DNA from: Nocardiopsis sp. CNR-923
GTDB lineage: Bacteria > Actinomycetota > Actinomycetes > Streptosporangiales > Streptosporangiaceae
Assembly: GCF_001942255.1 (NCBI RefSeq)
Contig: NZ_MKKC01000033.1
Span: 62,001 to 126,000, forward strand
Direction of reading: 5' to 3'
Length of the DNA stretch: 64,000 nucleotides
Under the pieces are notes generated by a model. That model saw only the letters and a program-made list of their open reading frames with translations. It did not search any database and was not told the origin of the DNA. Position numbers and translations under genes: made by a program. Positions 14,539 to 25,749 of the stretch are shown here, piece by piece (the stretch's first letter is position 1; each line of letters starts with the position of its first letter).

Positions 14539-15627
14539 ATGGCCCCTTTCGCTTCCTCCGCCCCGTCCGCCTCTCCCGTGTCCGTGATCCGCTCCGCGGT
14601 TGACGGCGAGCTGGCCGCGTTCTGCGCCGCGCACCGGACCCGGCTGTTGGAGATCGGTGAGGAGCTGGCCCCGGCCATGGACGCCCTGGAGGCGATGCTC
14701 GCGGGTGGCAAGCGCCTGCGGCCGACCTTCTGCTACTGGGGGTGGCGCGGTGCGGGGGGCGCCGAGGAGGACGACCGGATCACCCGTGCCGCCGCGTCCC
14801 TGGAGTTCCTCCAGGCGTGCGCGCTGATCCACGACGACGTCATCGACCGCAGCGACACCCGCCGCGGGCTGCCCGCCACGCACAAGCGGCTGGAGACCCT
14901 GCACGCCGAGCACGACTGGAGCGGTGACAGCGCGGGGTTCGGCCAGGGCGCGGCGATCCTCATCGGCGACATCTGTCTGGCCTGGTCCGACGAGATGTAC
15001 CAGGCCAGCGGGTTCGCGCTGGAGACGCTCCAGGCCGGTCGGCGGCCCTTCGACGCCATGCGCACCGAGGTGATGGCGGGGCAGTACCTCGACACCCTGG
15101 AGCAGGTGCGCGGGACCGGAACGCGCGAGGCCGCGCTGCGCGTGATGCGGTACAAGTCGGCCAAGTACACGATCGAGCGCCCGCTGCACCTGGGCGCGGC
15201 GCTGGCAGGTCGGCTCGACGCGCTGGAGGGGGTCTACACCGGGTACGGCCTGCCGCTGGGCGTGGCCTTCCAGCTGCGCGACGACGTCCTCGGGGTGTTC
15301 GGCGACCCGGGCACCACCGGCAAGCCGGCCGGGGACGACCTGCGCGAGGGGAAGCGGACCCTGGTCGTGGCCGAGACCCTCGCCCGCGCCGGACGCGCCG
15401 ACGCCGACCGGTTCCGCTCCCTGTTGGGCACGCCGGACCTGTCCGCGGAGTCGGTCGCGTGGATGTGCGGACTGATCGCCGACTCCGGTGCGCTCAAGGC
15501 GTGCGAGGCGCTCATCGAGGAGTACGCCGGGCAGGCGATGGCCGCGCTGGAGAGCCCCGAACTGGACGCCGGCGCCCGCGAGCCGCTGCGCCGGCTCGTG
15601 GTGGCCGCCACGTCCCGGACACACTGA
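14539..15627 (+). CDS. Polyprenyl synthetase (geranylgeranyl diphosphate synthase type)
   Basis: Adds isopentenyl diphosphate units to allylic diphosphates, probably making GGPP for quinone, carotenoid or glycolipid synthesis. 362 aa. The first aspartate-rich motif is LIHDDVIDRSDTRRG and the second is QLRDDVLGVFGDPGTTGKP. GGKRLRPTFCYW is the IPP-binding GKR motif. Two residues before the first DDxxD region are Ala-Leu, compatible with a medium or long product, but chain length cannot be fixed by eye. It occupies the place of idsA2 next to Rv2175c/pknL in M. tuberculosis. Confidence 0.9.
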   Translation: MAPFASSAPSASPVSVIRSAVDGELAAFCAAHRTRLLEIGEELAPAMDALEAMLAGGKRLRPTFCYWGWRGAGGAEEDDRITRAAASLEFLQACALIHDDVIDRSDTRRGLPATHKRLETLHAEHDWSGDSAGFGQGAAILIGDICLAWSDEMYQASGFALETLQAGRRPFDAMRTEVMAGQYLDTLEQVRGTGTREAALRVMRYKSAKYTIERPLHLGAALAGRLDALEGVYTGYGLPLGVAFQLRDDVLGVFGDPGTTGKPAGDDLREGKRTLVVAETLARAGRADADRFRSLLGTPDLSAESVAWMCGLIADSGALKACEALIEEYAGQAMAALESPELDAGAREPLRRLVVAATSRTH

Positions 15628-15750
15628 TTCCGGGGCCGCTCGGCCTGAGACGGACGTCGCGGACGAACCCTACGAAAACAGGTTGCCGCCCGCTGCTCCC
15701 GCCCGGTTGAATCGTCGACAGCCGTATCGCGATCACGGGGGGACGTCGTC

Positions 15751-17022
15751 ATGTCCGCGACAACCGCGTCGAGAGGGCCGACCCGGGCGGGTGAGCGTGC
15801 GCTCGCACCCGACCTGGCGCGCGGTTTCATGCTGCTGTTCATCGCGCTCGCCAACACGGTCTGGTACCTGTGGGCCGCGCCGACCGGCGGGCTGGGCGCC
15901 CACCCCGAGCCCGGGGGCCCGCTGGACGCCATCGCGCAGTTCTTCACCATCGTGGCCGTGGACGCGCGCAGCTACCCGATGTTCGCGTTCCTGTTCGGGT
16001 ACGGGATCGTGCAGCTCGCCACACGCCAGGAGGCCGCCGGAGCCGATCCGAAGGACGTGTCCGCCCTGCTGCGGCGGCGCAACCTGTGGCTGCTGGCCTT
16101 CGGCTTCGTCCACGCCCTCCTGCTGTGGATGGGCGACGTGCTGGGCGCCTACGGCCTGGCCGGTCTGCTGATGTGCTGGCTGTTCCTCCGCCGCAGGGAC
16201 ACCACCCTGCTGGCGTGGGCCGGGGCGCTCACGGGCGTCCTGGCGCTGCTGTCGGTGGCCAGCCTCGTCCCGCTGGTGTTCTCGCAGGCGGCGTCGGCGT
16301 CCTCCGGTGCGGACTTCATGGGCGTGGTGGCCGGCAACATCGCCGATCCCTCCCTGGTCGGCGCCGCACTGGACCGCGCCGCGCTCTGGCCCCTGTTCGT
16401 CCTCGTCCAGGGCCTGGTCGGCATGGTCGTGCCCGCCGTGGTCCTGCTCGGCTTCTGGGCCGCGCGCCGCCGGATCCTGGAGGAGCCCGGACGCCATCTG
16501 CCCCTGCTGCGCCGGGTCGCCGTCGGAGGCATCGCCGCGGGCTGGCTGGGCGGCCTCCCGTCGGCGCTCACGCAGACCGGGGTCCTGGACTGGTCCCCGG
16601 GGGACGCGCTGTCCATGCTGGACGTCACCAGCGGCATGATGGGCGGCCTGGGCTACGTCGCGTTGATCGCGCTCGTCGCCCACCGGATCCAGCGGCGCGG
16701 ACGCGAGCCCGGCGTGATCGTGACCGCGCTCACCGCCACCGGGCGGCGCTCGCTCTCGTGCTACCTCGCGCAGTCGGTGCTGTGCGCGCCGCTGCTGGCC
16801 GCGTGGGGCCTGGGGCTGGGCGCGCACCTGACGTCGTGGAGCATGTTCCCGTTCGCGGTCGGGGTGTGGCTGGTGACGGTGGTGTCCGCCTACGCGTTGG
16901 AGCGCGCGGGCCGCCGCGGTCCCGCGGAGGTGCTGCTGCGCCGCCTGTCCTACCGGCGTCCCCTCCAGAGCACGGTCGCCCGGCCCGACCGGGACGAGGA
17001 CCAAGAGCGCACCACCCGCTGA
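15751..17022 (+). CDS. DUF418-family membrane protein
   Basis: 423 aa and polytopic. The N-terminal APDLARGFMLLFIALANTVWY is the characteristic DUF418 opening: a conserved D-x-x-R-G before the first membrane segment. About nine to ten hydrophobic stretches follow, and the C-terminal conserved region TATGRRSLSCYLAQSVLCAP (xGRxSLTxYLxQS-like) is typical. The family is widespread in Gram-positives, with no established activity. It lies 123 bp after the polyprenyl synthase on the same strand. Confidence 0.85.
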   Translation: MSATTASRGPTRAGERALAPDLARGFMLLFIALANTVWYLWAAPTGGLGAHPEPGGPLDAIAQFFTIVAVDARSYPMFAFLFGYGIVQLATRQEAAGADPKDVSALLRRRNLWLLAFGFVHALLLWMGDVLGAYGLAGLLMCWLFLRRRDTTLLAWAGALTGVLALLSVASLVPLVFSQAASASSGADFMGVVAGNIADPSLVGAALDRAALWPLFVLVQGLVGMVVPAVVLLGFWAARRRILEEPGRHLPLLRRVAVGGIAAGWLGGLPSALTQTGVLDWSPGDALSMLDVTSGMMGGLGYVALIALVAHRIQRRGREPGVIVTALTATGRRSLSCYLAQSVLCAPLLAAWGLGLGAHLTSWSMFPFAVGVWLVTVVSAYALERAGRRGPAEVLLRRLSYRRPLQSTVARPDRDEDQERTTR

Positions 17023-17090
17023 CCGGTAGCCGCAAAAACGCGCGTGCCGTTCGGCGCCCGGCCCGTCCCGATCCCTCAGGATGGGGTGTC

Positions 17091-17983
17091 ATGGGCGACG
17101 ATCAGATGACAAACCACACCATAGGGGTGACCGGGGCGACCGGGGCCGTCGGCGGACGCGTCGCGGCCCGGATCGCACGGCTCGGGATGGCGCAGCGGCT
17201 CATCGTCCGCGACATCAACCGGGCGCCGAGTACCCGGGCAGCAGCGCGGCGATGGCGGCCTACGAGGACACCACCGGCTTCGAGCGCGCCTGCCGCGGGG
17301 TGGACACGCTGTTCCTCGTGTCGGCGACCGAGTCGGAGGACCGGATCGACGCGCACACGAGCGCGGTGGACGCGGCGGTCAAGGCGGGGGTGTCGCGGAT
17401 CGTCTACCTGTCGTTCCTCAGCGCCGGGCCGGCGGCCACGTTCACCTTCGCCCGGACGCACTTCTTCACCGAGGCGCACATCCGGCTGTCCGGGGTGGCG
17501 CACACCTTCCTGAGACCCAGCCTGTACCTGGACCTGCTGCCGCGCTGGGCGGACGGGCGCGGTGTGGTGCGCGGGCCCGCCGGTGACGGCAGGGTCGCCT
17601 GGGTGTCGCGGGACGACGTGGCGGACGTGGCGACCGCCGTGCTGACCGATCCGGCGGTGATCGCCGTGTCCGACGACGCGACCTACGACGTCACCGGCCC
17701 GGAGGCGCTCACGTTGGGCGCCACCGTGGACAAGTTGTCCTCCCTGACCGGCCGCACCGTCCGGTACGTGCCCGAGACGTGGGAGGAGGCGCTGGAGTCG
17801 CGTCGGTCCAGCGGCGCTCCCGAGTGGGCGGTCAAGGGGTGGGCGTCGTCCTACGCGGCGATCGCCACCGGGGAGATGGACGTGGTCGCGTCCACCGTTC
17901 CGAAGCTGACCGGGCACCCGGCCCAGTCCATCGAGGGGTTCCTGCGTCGCCACCCGAGTGCGCTGTCGCACGTCGCGGTGTGA
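17091..17983 (+). CDS. NmrA-like NAD(P)H-binding oxidoreductase, frameshifted here
   Basis: Atypical short-chain dehydrogenase of the NmrA/quinone-oxidoreductase-2 type; the substrate is unknown. The Rossmann motif GVTGATGAVGGRVAARIA is followed by LIVRDINRAP. Then one base is lost (17221-17230), and the protein continues in another frame with YEDTTGFERACRGVDTLFLVS, GVSRIVYLSFLSAGP, RPSLYLDLLPRW and VSRDDVADVATAVLTDP. Restoring one C (GCGCCCGAG) joins the halves as NRAPEYPG. Starts at ATG 17091, or 17106 in the same frame. Confidence 0.85.
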
Positions 17984-18062
17984 CCGCCGCCGCGGAGCGG
18001 CCCCCGGGCGGTGGCGCCCGAACACGGGCCGAAGCGAGGCGCAGGCCCCAAGGCAGACACCT

Positions 18063-18725
18063 CTAGGCGCGGGCGGCCAGACGGGCGCGCAGCTCGGCGG
18101 CGGCAGCCCGGGGGTCCTCCGCCTCGGTGATCGCGCGGACGACCACGACCCGGCGCGCCCCGGCGTCGAGCACCTGGTCGACGGTGGACAGGTCGATCCC
18201 GCCGATGGCGAACCACGGCTTGTCCGTGTCCAGCGCGGCGGCCCGCTCGACCAGTTCCAGCCCGGCGGCGGCCCGTCCCGGCTTGGTGGGGGTCGCCCAG
18301 GTCGGGCCCACGCAGAAGTAGTCGCTGCCGAGTTCGGCCGCGGAGGCGGTCGCGGCGTCGATGTCGTTGTTGGAACGGCCGATGACCGGGTCCGCGCCGA
18401 TGATGTCCCGGGCCATGGGGACGGGCAGGTCGCGCTGGCCCAGGTGCAGGACGTCGGCGCGCACCGCGCGGGCGATGTCGGCCCGGTCGTTGACCGCGAG
18501 CAGGGCGCCGTGCCGCTCGCAGGCCTCCCTGAGCACCTCCAGGGCGGCGATCTCCTCGCGCGCCTCCAGGTCCTTGTCCCGGAGCTGGATGATGTCCACA
18601 CCCCCGGCGAGGGCGGCGTCGGCGAACTCGGCGAGATCACCGCGCTCACGACGGGCGTCGGTGCACAGGTACAGAAGCGATGCGTCCAGGTGCTTGCGCA
18701 GGCTGGTTCCGTGGCTGGTCCTCAC
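18063..18725 (-). CDS. thiE: Thiamine-phosphate synthase
   Basis: Couples HMP-diphosphate with the thiazole phosphate to make thiamine monophosphate. 220 aa. TIM-barrel motifs are present: [17 protein letters not shown] with the pyrophosphate-binding Arg/Asp, [26 protein letters not shown], and GVGPTW-like [15 protein letters not shown] with the thiazole-binding loop. The phosphate-binding IGGID is also visible. GTG start at 18725. It is on the opposite strand from thiO-thiS-thiG, and I see no TPP riboswitch before it. Confidence 0.94.
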   Translation of the reverse strand: MRTSHGTSLRKHLDASLLYLCTDARRERGDLAEFADAALAGGVDIIQLRDKDLEAREEIAALEVLREACERHGALLAVNDRADIARAVRADVLHLGQRDLPVPMARDIIGADPVIGRSNNDIDAATASAAELGSDYFCVGPTWATPTKPGRAAAGLELVERAAALDTDKPWFAIGGIDLSTVDQVLDAGARRVVVVRAITEAEDPRAAAAELRARLAARA

Positions 18726-18788
18726 GCCGCCCAGCCTAGGGCCTGTGCCGCGCGGCGCCCAAGGGTCGGCCCCCGACGGCGCGCCTCC

Positions 18789-19148
18789 TCAGAAGGCCAG
18801 GCTCTGCGCCCGGCGACGGACCTCGGTCCCCCGGTTCTCCCGCATGGCCTGGATCGGCGTGCCCGGCAGCGTGTCGTCGGGCGTGAACAGCCAGCGCAGG
18901 GCCTCCTCGGTGGAGAAGCCCGCGTCGGTGAGCAGCACCAGGGTCCCCGGCAGCCCCTTGACGAGGTCGTCACCGTCCAGGAACGCGGCCGGGACGGACA
19001 ACTGTCCGGAACGGACGACGCCCATCATCCGATTCTCCCGGATCAGCTGCTTGATCCGGTTCGGGCTCACGCCCAGCGGCGCCGCCGCCTCCCTGAGGGT
19101 CAGCCACTCGCCGACCAGTGCGTCGATGTCGGATTCGCGTTGTGTCAC
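18789..19148 (-). CDS. Rv2175c-family DNA-binding protein
   Basis: 119 aa, with an excisionase-like winged helix: WLTLREAAAPLGVSPNRIKQ is the helix-turn-helix, followed by a conserved C-terminal region PGTLVLLTDAGFSTEEALRW. In M. tuberculosis, Rv2175c is a DNA-binding substrate of the kinase PknL, and the two genes are neighbours. Here the kinase homologue starts 2.7 kb away, beyond the thi genes. The start is GTG at 19148; the frame is open to 19229 but that extension is not family-like. Its regulatory targets are unknown. Confidence 0.85.
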   Translation of the reverse strand: MTQRESDIDALVGEWLTLREAAAPLGVSPNRIKQLIRENRMMGVVRSGQLSVPAAFLDGDDLVKGLPGTLVLLTDAGFSTEEALRWLFTPDDTLPGTPIQAMRENRGTEVRRRAQSLAF

Positions 19149-19273
19149 GCCTCCAATCTGCCACACCGGCGCGGGGCCCGGACACCCTCTCCGGGAACGC
19201 CCGACGCGGAGCCAGGAGATCCCCGTCACCCATCCCCGAACCGGGGTGATCTAGGATGAACGCGCAAGCGAAC

Positions 19274-19365
19274 GTCCCGCGGGAGCCGGGTGGACCCGGC
19301 TGAGAGGGAGGCTGATCCGGCCTCCGACCGCACGAACCTGATCCGGGTCATACCGGCGAAGGGAG
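19274..19365 (+). ncRNA. TPP riboswitch (THI element)
   Basis: All hallmarks are present: GGCTGAGAGGGA at about 19298-19309, GACCGCACGAACCTGATC at about 19326-19343, and CATACCGGCGAAGGGA closing the aptamer. TCCC at 19274 pairs with GGGA at 19361 to form P1. The aptamer ends 14 nt before the thiO ATG, and the only purine-rich ribosome-binding candidate lies in the P1 3' arm. Translational repression by TPP is therefore likely. Confidence 0.95.
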
Positions 19366-19379
19366 TGGAACCCAGCGCC

Positions 19380-20605
19380 ATGCGCACGTGGAACGAGCCC
19401 CGCTCCGGGGCGAATCGTCCTACCAATGACGGCGACCGGGTGGTCGTGGTCGGCGGCGGGATCGTCGGGCGGGTCACCGCCTGGCGCGCCGCCCAGCGCG
19501 GACTGTCCGTCACCGTCGTCGAACCCGACCCCGTCGGCGCCCCCGCGCGCGGCCGGGCCTCCTCCGTGGTCGCCGCGGGCATGCTCACGCCCGCCACCGA
19601 GGCGGTGTTCGGCGAGGAACGGCTGGTCGAACTCGGCGTCCGGTCCACGCGCATGTACCCCGACTTCGTCGCCGAACTGGAGCGCGCCAGCGGCGTGCGG
19701 GTCGGCTACCGCACCACCGGTACGCTGCTCGTCGCCTTCGACCGCGATGACATGGCCGTGCTCAGCGACCTCCAGGACCTGCAGCGGCGCACCGGCGTCG
19801 CCAGCGAGCGCCTGACCAGTCGCGAGTGCCGACGTCTGGAGCCCATGCTCGCCCCGTCCGTGCGCGGTGGCCTGCACGCCCCCGACGACCACTCGGTGGA
19901 CCCTCGGCTGCTGCTGCGGGCGCTGGCCGCGGCTGGCGCGGCTGCGGGCGTGGCAGAGCTGGCCGACCGGGTCGAGGAGATCACCGACGGCGGCCCGGAC
20001 GGCGCTCCCCTGGGCGTGCGCCTGGCGGACGGCGGCGTCCTGCCCACCGACCAAACGGTCCTGGCGGCGGGCTGCTGGAACGACCGGATCACCGTCCCCG
20101 AGCGGGTGGTGCCCCACCTGCGCCCGGTCAAGGGCCAGCTGCTGCGGATGCGCCCGCCCGCGGGGGAGCCGCCCATCGTCGGGCGCACGGTCAGGGGGCT
20201 GGTCCGCGGCTTCCCCGTCTACTTCGTCCCGCGCGAGGACGGGGAGGTCATCGTCGGCGCGACCCAGGAGGAACGGGGCTACGACACCGCGCTGACCGCG
20301 GGGGGCCTGTGGCAGGTTCTGCGGGACGCACGCGAACTCGTCCCTGGCGTCACCGAACTGGAGGTCACCGAGACCTGCGTCGGTCTGCGTCCGGGCTCAC
20401 CCGACAACGAACCGCTCCTGGGACCCACCCGGATCCCCGGCGTGCACCTGGCGGGCGGTCACTACCGGCACGGCGTCCTGCTGGCCCCGGTCACCGGCGA
20501 GGCCGTGGCCGAGGCCCTCGCCGACGGCGCCCTGCCGGAGTACGCGCGCGCCTTCGCCGCCGACCGCGAACTGGGCGGCGGCCGCACGACCACGGGGGAG
20601 AAGCA

Positions 20606-20615
<10 letters not shown>
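19380..20615 (+). CDS. thiO: Glycine oxidase ThiO
   Basis: FAD-dependent oxidase that converts glycine to the imine used for thiazole formation. 411 aa, in the family range. The FAD dinucleotide fold VVVVGGGIVGRVTAWRAA lies near residues 21-38. The GMLTPATEA segment and the C-terminal GLRPGSPDNEPLLGPT, then HYRHGVLLAPVTGEAVAE, are ThiO/DAO signatures. ATG 19380 is fixed by the riboswitch ending 14 nt upstream. First gene of thiO-thiS-thiG, and its end overlaps the thiS start. Confidence 0.93.
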
Positions 20616-21594
<979 letters not shown>

Positions 21595-21858
21595 CGACAG
21601 GCGCGGACGAGATCCCCGTGGGCGTTTGGCGGCGTCCCTTACCGTGGGTGGGGTAAGCGGTGCCAACGGAGCGGCGCCGCCCGACCGAACACGACCCGCG
21701 AACGCCGCCCGCGCGGAGGAATCCGGACGGCACGACCGCGATCCGCGGGGCGGCCCGGACGCGCGCTTCCGCTATCGTGTCGATTCGACACCCGGTGCCG
21801 GGTACGCGCCACCGGCCGCGAACGCCCACGCTCCCCGCAACAAGGACACTACTCCGCC

Positions 21859-23827
21859 GTGGACATGACGACTTCCGATCCCCTCGTAGGCGCGACGCTG
21901 GACCGACGCTACTTCGTCGAGTCCAGGATCGCCGGTGGCGGGATGGCGACCGTCTACGTCGCCCACGACCTGAGGCTCGACCGGCGACTGGCGCTCAAGG
22001 TGATGCACCCGTCGCTGGCGCAGGACCCCGCCTTCGTCCAGCGCTTCATCAACGAGGCCCACTCCGTCGCCAAGCTGTCCCATCCCAACGTGGTCCAGGT
22101 CTTCGACCAGGGCGAGGACCAGGGGCACGTCTTCCTGGCGATGGAGTACGTGCCCGGGCTGACCCTGCGCGACCGGCTCAAGTCGGCCGGGCGGATGGGA
22201 ACCCATGAGGCCCTGCACGTGATGGCCTCCGTGCTCGCCGCGCTGGGCGCCGCCCACCAGGCGGGCATGATCCACCGCGACGTCAAGCCCGAGAACGTGC
22301 TCATCACCCACGACGGCATGGTCAAGGTGGCCGACTTCGGTCTGGCTCGGGCCGTGGAGCAGTCCAACCAGGGGCTCACGCGCACCGGCACCCTCATGGG
22401 CACGGCCGCCTATCTCGCCCCCGAACAGATCGAGCAGGGCGTGGCCGACGCCCGCACGGACGTCTACGCGGCGGGCATCATGCTCTACGAGCTGCTCACC
22501 GGCGGCCAGCCGCACACCGGCGAGACGCCGATCGCCATCGCGTACCAGCACGTGACCGAGGACGTCCCGCGTCCCTCGCACTACCTGCCGGGGCTGCCTC
22601 CGGAGGTCGACGACCTCGTCACCAAGGCCACCGAACGCGACCCCCGGTACCGGCCCAGCAACGCCGGCCAGTACCTGGCCCGGGTCCTGGATGTCCTCCA
22701 GGGGCTGCCCGAGGGCGCGCAGGACGCCCAGGGTCCGCTGGCGCCCGTCGCTCCGGCGGGCGCCGCGACGTCCGCCGTGACCGCGCCGCAGCTCATCGCC
22801 GGCGGCGCCGGACCGGGCACCGGCAACGCCACGATGGTCGTGGACATCGGCGCCGTCCCCCTGGACGACGACCGGTACGACGACTACCCCGATGACGCCG
22901 ACGCCTGCGGCGGCGACGCAACCTCCTGCTGGGGATCGTCGGCGCGGTCATGGCGATCGTCGTGTTCGGCGCCGGCTGGTGGCTGCTCCTGGGACGTTCG
23001 AGAGCGTGCCGGACGTGACGGGCGCGAGCGTGTCCGCCGCCCGTGACGAGATCCGCGCCGAGGGCCTCATCCTCGTGGAGGCGGAGGAGGGCGTCTACAG
23101 CGAGATCGAGGCCGGGGCGGTCGCGCGCACCGAACCGGGGGCCGGGGAGCGGGTGTCCCCCGGCGACGAGATCACCGCGTTCGTGTCCAGGGGTCCGCAG
23201 GTGGTGGAGATGCCCGACCTGGTCGGCGAGGACGGCGCCAACGCCATGGCGGCGCTGGAGGAGCTCGGCTTCCACCCGGACAACCTCCAGGAGGAGGTCG
23301 TGGACGACGAGGACGTTCCTCCGGGCCAGGTGATCTCCACCGACCCGGTCAAGGGTGAGGACGCCGACCGCGAGGAGACCGTCACCGTCCAGATCAGTCG
23401 GGGCATCCAGGTTCCCGCCGTCGGCGGCCAGGAGTCGGGGCGGGCACGCCAGGCTCTGGAGGACCTCGGTTTGACGGTCGAGGTCGTCGAACAGGAGAGC
23501 GAGGACGTCGAGGAGGGCGTGGTGATCAGCCAGGACCCCGACAACGGCAGCACGGTGGGCGCCAACGCCACCGTCACGCTCACCGTCTCCAGCGGCCCGC
23601 CCGGGGTCGACATCCCCGACGTCGTCGGCATGCGGGTCAGCGAGGCGCGAGAGGCGCTGGAGGACGCCGGCTTCGACGTGACCGTCGAACGGTTCTTCGG
23701 CGGCGACACCGTGTCGCAGCAGTCCCGGACGGGCCGGGCCCCCGAGGGCACGGAGATCGAGATCATCGCGACCCCGGGCGGCGTCGACTTCGGCGTCGAC
23801 TTCGGCGGTGACCGGGACGACGACTGA
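21859..23827 (+). CDS. PASTA-domain Ser/Thr protein kinase (PknL/PknB-like), two frameshifts here
   Basis: Membrane receptor kinase probably sensing peptidoglycan or muropeptides. The N-terminal kinase domain has GGGMATVYVA (P-loop), LALKVM with Lys47, HRDVKPENVLI (catalytic loop), DFGLAR and APEQ. A single TM segment (LLLGIVGAVMAIVVFGAG) and four extracellular PASTA repeats follow, to the DFGGDRDDD tail. Kinase, TM and PASTA parts lie in three different frames, implying one lost base near 22891-22905 and another near 22990. Its position next to the Rv2175c homologue suggests PknL. It starts at GTG 21859, or ATG 21865. Promoter not identified. Confidence 0.9.
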
Positions 23828-23906
23828 CCTTCGGCCGTACGCGACGGGGCGGGCGGGGCGCCCGATCCGTCGCGTACGGACCTCACCTCGGGATAGGCTC
23901 GCCCGC

Positions 23907-24565
23907 ATGGAGACCGAGGCGATCCGGGTTCTGGTGGTGGACGACCATCCGATGTGGCGCGACGCGGTGGCGCGCGACCTGGAGGAGGCGGGCGTCGCGG
24001 TGGTGGGAACAGCGGGCGACGGCGCCAAGGCGCTGCGCATCGCTCCCGCCGCACGGCCCACGCTGGCGGTGGTGGACCTCAACCTGCCCGACATGACCGG
24101 TGTGGAGCTCACGTCCGGCCTGCTGGCCCTGGACGAGCCGCCGCGCGTCCTGGTGCTCTCGGCCAGCGGGGCCGGCGACGACGTGCTGGCCGCAGTCAAG
24201 GCGGGCGCGACGGGCTACCTGGTCAAGTCGGCCGGGCGCGAGGAGCTGCTGGACGCGGTGCGCCGCGTGAACACCGGCGAGGCCGTGTACACCCCGGGGC
24301 TGGCGGGGCTGGTCCTGGGCGAGTACCGGCGGCTGTCGGCGGTCGGCGACACGGACGCGACGGGGGCGCCCCGGCGCTGACCCCCCGGGAGACGGAGGTC
24401 CTGCGGCTGGTGGCCAAGGGACTGGCGTACAAGCAGATCGCGCGGAGGCTGTCGATCGCGCACCGGACCGTCCAGAACCACGTCCAGAACACCCTCACCA
24501 AACTGCACCTGCACAACCGAGTCGAGCTGGTGCGATACGCGATCGACCAGGGCCTGGACGGGTGA
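23907..24565 (+). CDS. NarL/LuxR-family response regulator, frameshifted here
   Basis: Two-domain regulator. The receiver has VLVVDDHPMWRDAV (acidic pocket), phospho-acceptor Asp in VVDLNLPDMTG, the SAS switch region and Lys in GYLVKSAG. The C-terminal HTH is LTPRETEVLRLVAKGLAYKQ, then RRLSIAHRTVQNHVQN. One base is missing near 24360-24370 (a G/C run), so the HTH is out of frame with the receiver. No kinase is adjacent; the orphan histidine kinase at 29.4-30.5 kb is a plausible partner (inference). ATG 23907. Confidence 0.88.
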
Positions 24566-24614
24566 ACTGTCGGTGAATTCGCCCCGGAGGTTGGCCTGTG
24601 CTCCACCCGGACAC

Positions 24615-24630
24615 TATGGTCTAGACCATA
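24615..24630. promoter_or_regulatory. DasR-type operator (dre) upstream of pfkA
   Basis: A perfect 16-bp palindrome, TATGGTCTAGACCATA, contains the core TGGTCTAGACCA of the Streptomyces dre consensus A(C/G)TGGTCTAGACCA(G/C)T. It lies 47 bp before the pfkA ATG, within the region expected for a promoter or 5' leader. It suggests that a DasR-like GntR regulator links amino-sugar (GlcN-6-P) status to glycolysis. Confidence 0.7.
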
Positions 24631-24676
24631 TGGCGGCACGGGCCGCCCCGAACCCACAACGTCGAGGAGAAGTCGC

Positions 24677-25702
24677 ATGCGAGTCGGTGTTCTGACCGGT
24701 GGTGGAGACTGCCCCGGTCTCAACGCGGTCATCCGCGCGGTGGTGCGCAAGGGCATCAAGGACCACGGCTACGAGTTCGTGGGCTTCCGCGACGGGTGGC
24801 GCGGTCCTCTTGAGGGCGACACCATGACGCTGGACGTGGAGGCCGTGCGCGGCATCCTCCCGCGCGGCGGAACCATCCTGGGCTCCTCCCGGACCAACCT
24901 CATGAAGATCGAGGGGGGCGTCGAGCGGGTCAAGGACAACATGGCCGGGCTGGGCGTGGACGCCCTCGTCGCCATCGGCGGCGAGGACACCCTGGGCGTG
25001 GCCCGCCAGCTGCACGACCGCGGCGTCAAGGTCGTGGGCGTGCCCAAGACCATCGACAACGACCTGAACGCGACCGACTACACGTTCGGTTTCGACACCG
25101 CCGTGAACATCGCCATGGAGGCGATCGACCGCCTGCACACCACCGCCGAGTCCCACCACCGGGCGCTCGTGGTGGAGGTCATGGGCCGCCACGCCGGATG
25201 GATCGCGCTGCACTCGGGTATGGCCGCGGGGGCCAACGTCATCCTCGTCCCGGAGCGGCCCTTCGACATGGACGAGGTCGTCAAGCACGTCGAGAGCCGG
25301 TTCCGCACCCAGTACGCGCCGATCATCGTCGTCGCCGAGGGCGCCCACCCCAAGGAGGGGCAGATGGAGCTGGCCACCGGCGAGAAGGACGCCTTCGGCC
25401 ACGTCCGACTGGGCGGCATCGGCCAGCGTCTGGCCGACGAGATCGAGCACCGCACCGGCAAGGAGGCGCGCTCGGTCGTGCTCGGCCACGTGCAGCGCGG
25501 TGGCACCCCCACCGCGTTCGACCGCGTCCTGGCCACCCGTCTGGGCCTGCACGCGATCGAAGCCGTCGCCGACGGCGACTTCGGGAAGATGGTCGGCCTC
25601 CAGGGCACCAACGTCGTCCGCGTCGACCTGGCCGAGGCCACGGACACCCTCAAGACCGTCCCCGGCGAGCGGTACCAGGAGGCCGAGACCTTCTTCGGCT
25701 GA
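24677..25702 (+). CDS. pfkA: 6-phosphofructokinase, probably PPi-type (group III)
   Basis: Phosphorylates fructose 6-phosphate in glycolysis. 341 aa, as in actinobacterial group III enzymes. It shows MRVGVLTGGGDCPGLNAVIR, the phosphoryl-donor loop GGEDTLG, the catalytic PKTIDNDL and the substrate motif MGRHAGWIAL. The Asp in GGEDT (E. coli position 104) and the Lys in PKTIDND (position 124) are the residues that favour pyrophosphate over ATP, as described for the Amycolatopsis methanolica enzyme. Donor preference is inferred. ATG 24677 follows GTCGAGGAGAAG. A DasR-like site precedes it. Confidence 0.93.
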   Translation: MRVGVLTGGGDCPGLNAVIRAVVRKGIKDHGYEFVGFRDGWRGPLEGDTMTLDVEAVRGILPRGGTILGSSRTNLMKIEGGVERVKDNMAGLGVDALVAIGGEDTLGVARQLHDRGVKVVGVPKTIDNDLNATDYTFGFDTAVNIAMEAIDRLHTTAESHHRALVVEVMGRHAGWIALHSGMAAGANVILVPERPFDMDEVVKHVESRFRTQYAPIIVVAEGAHPKEGQMELATGEKDAFGHVRLGGIGQRLADEIEHRTGKEARSVVLGHVQRGGTPTAFDRVLATRLGLHAIEAVADGDFGKMVGLQGTNVVRVDLAEATDTLKTVPGERYQEAETFFG

Positions 25703-25715
25703 TCGCCGCCGGCCC

Positions 25716-25749
25716 CCGCCCGCCGTCGCTCCCGGGGCGCGGCGGGCGG
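25716..25749 (+). terminator. pfkA terminator hairpin
   Basis: CCGCCCGCCG and CGGCGGGCGG form a 10-bp stem with a 14-nt GC-rich loop, 14 bp after the pfkA stop. No long U-tract, as is usual in very GC-rich actinobacteria. Confidence 0.55.
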
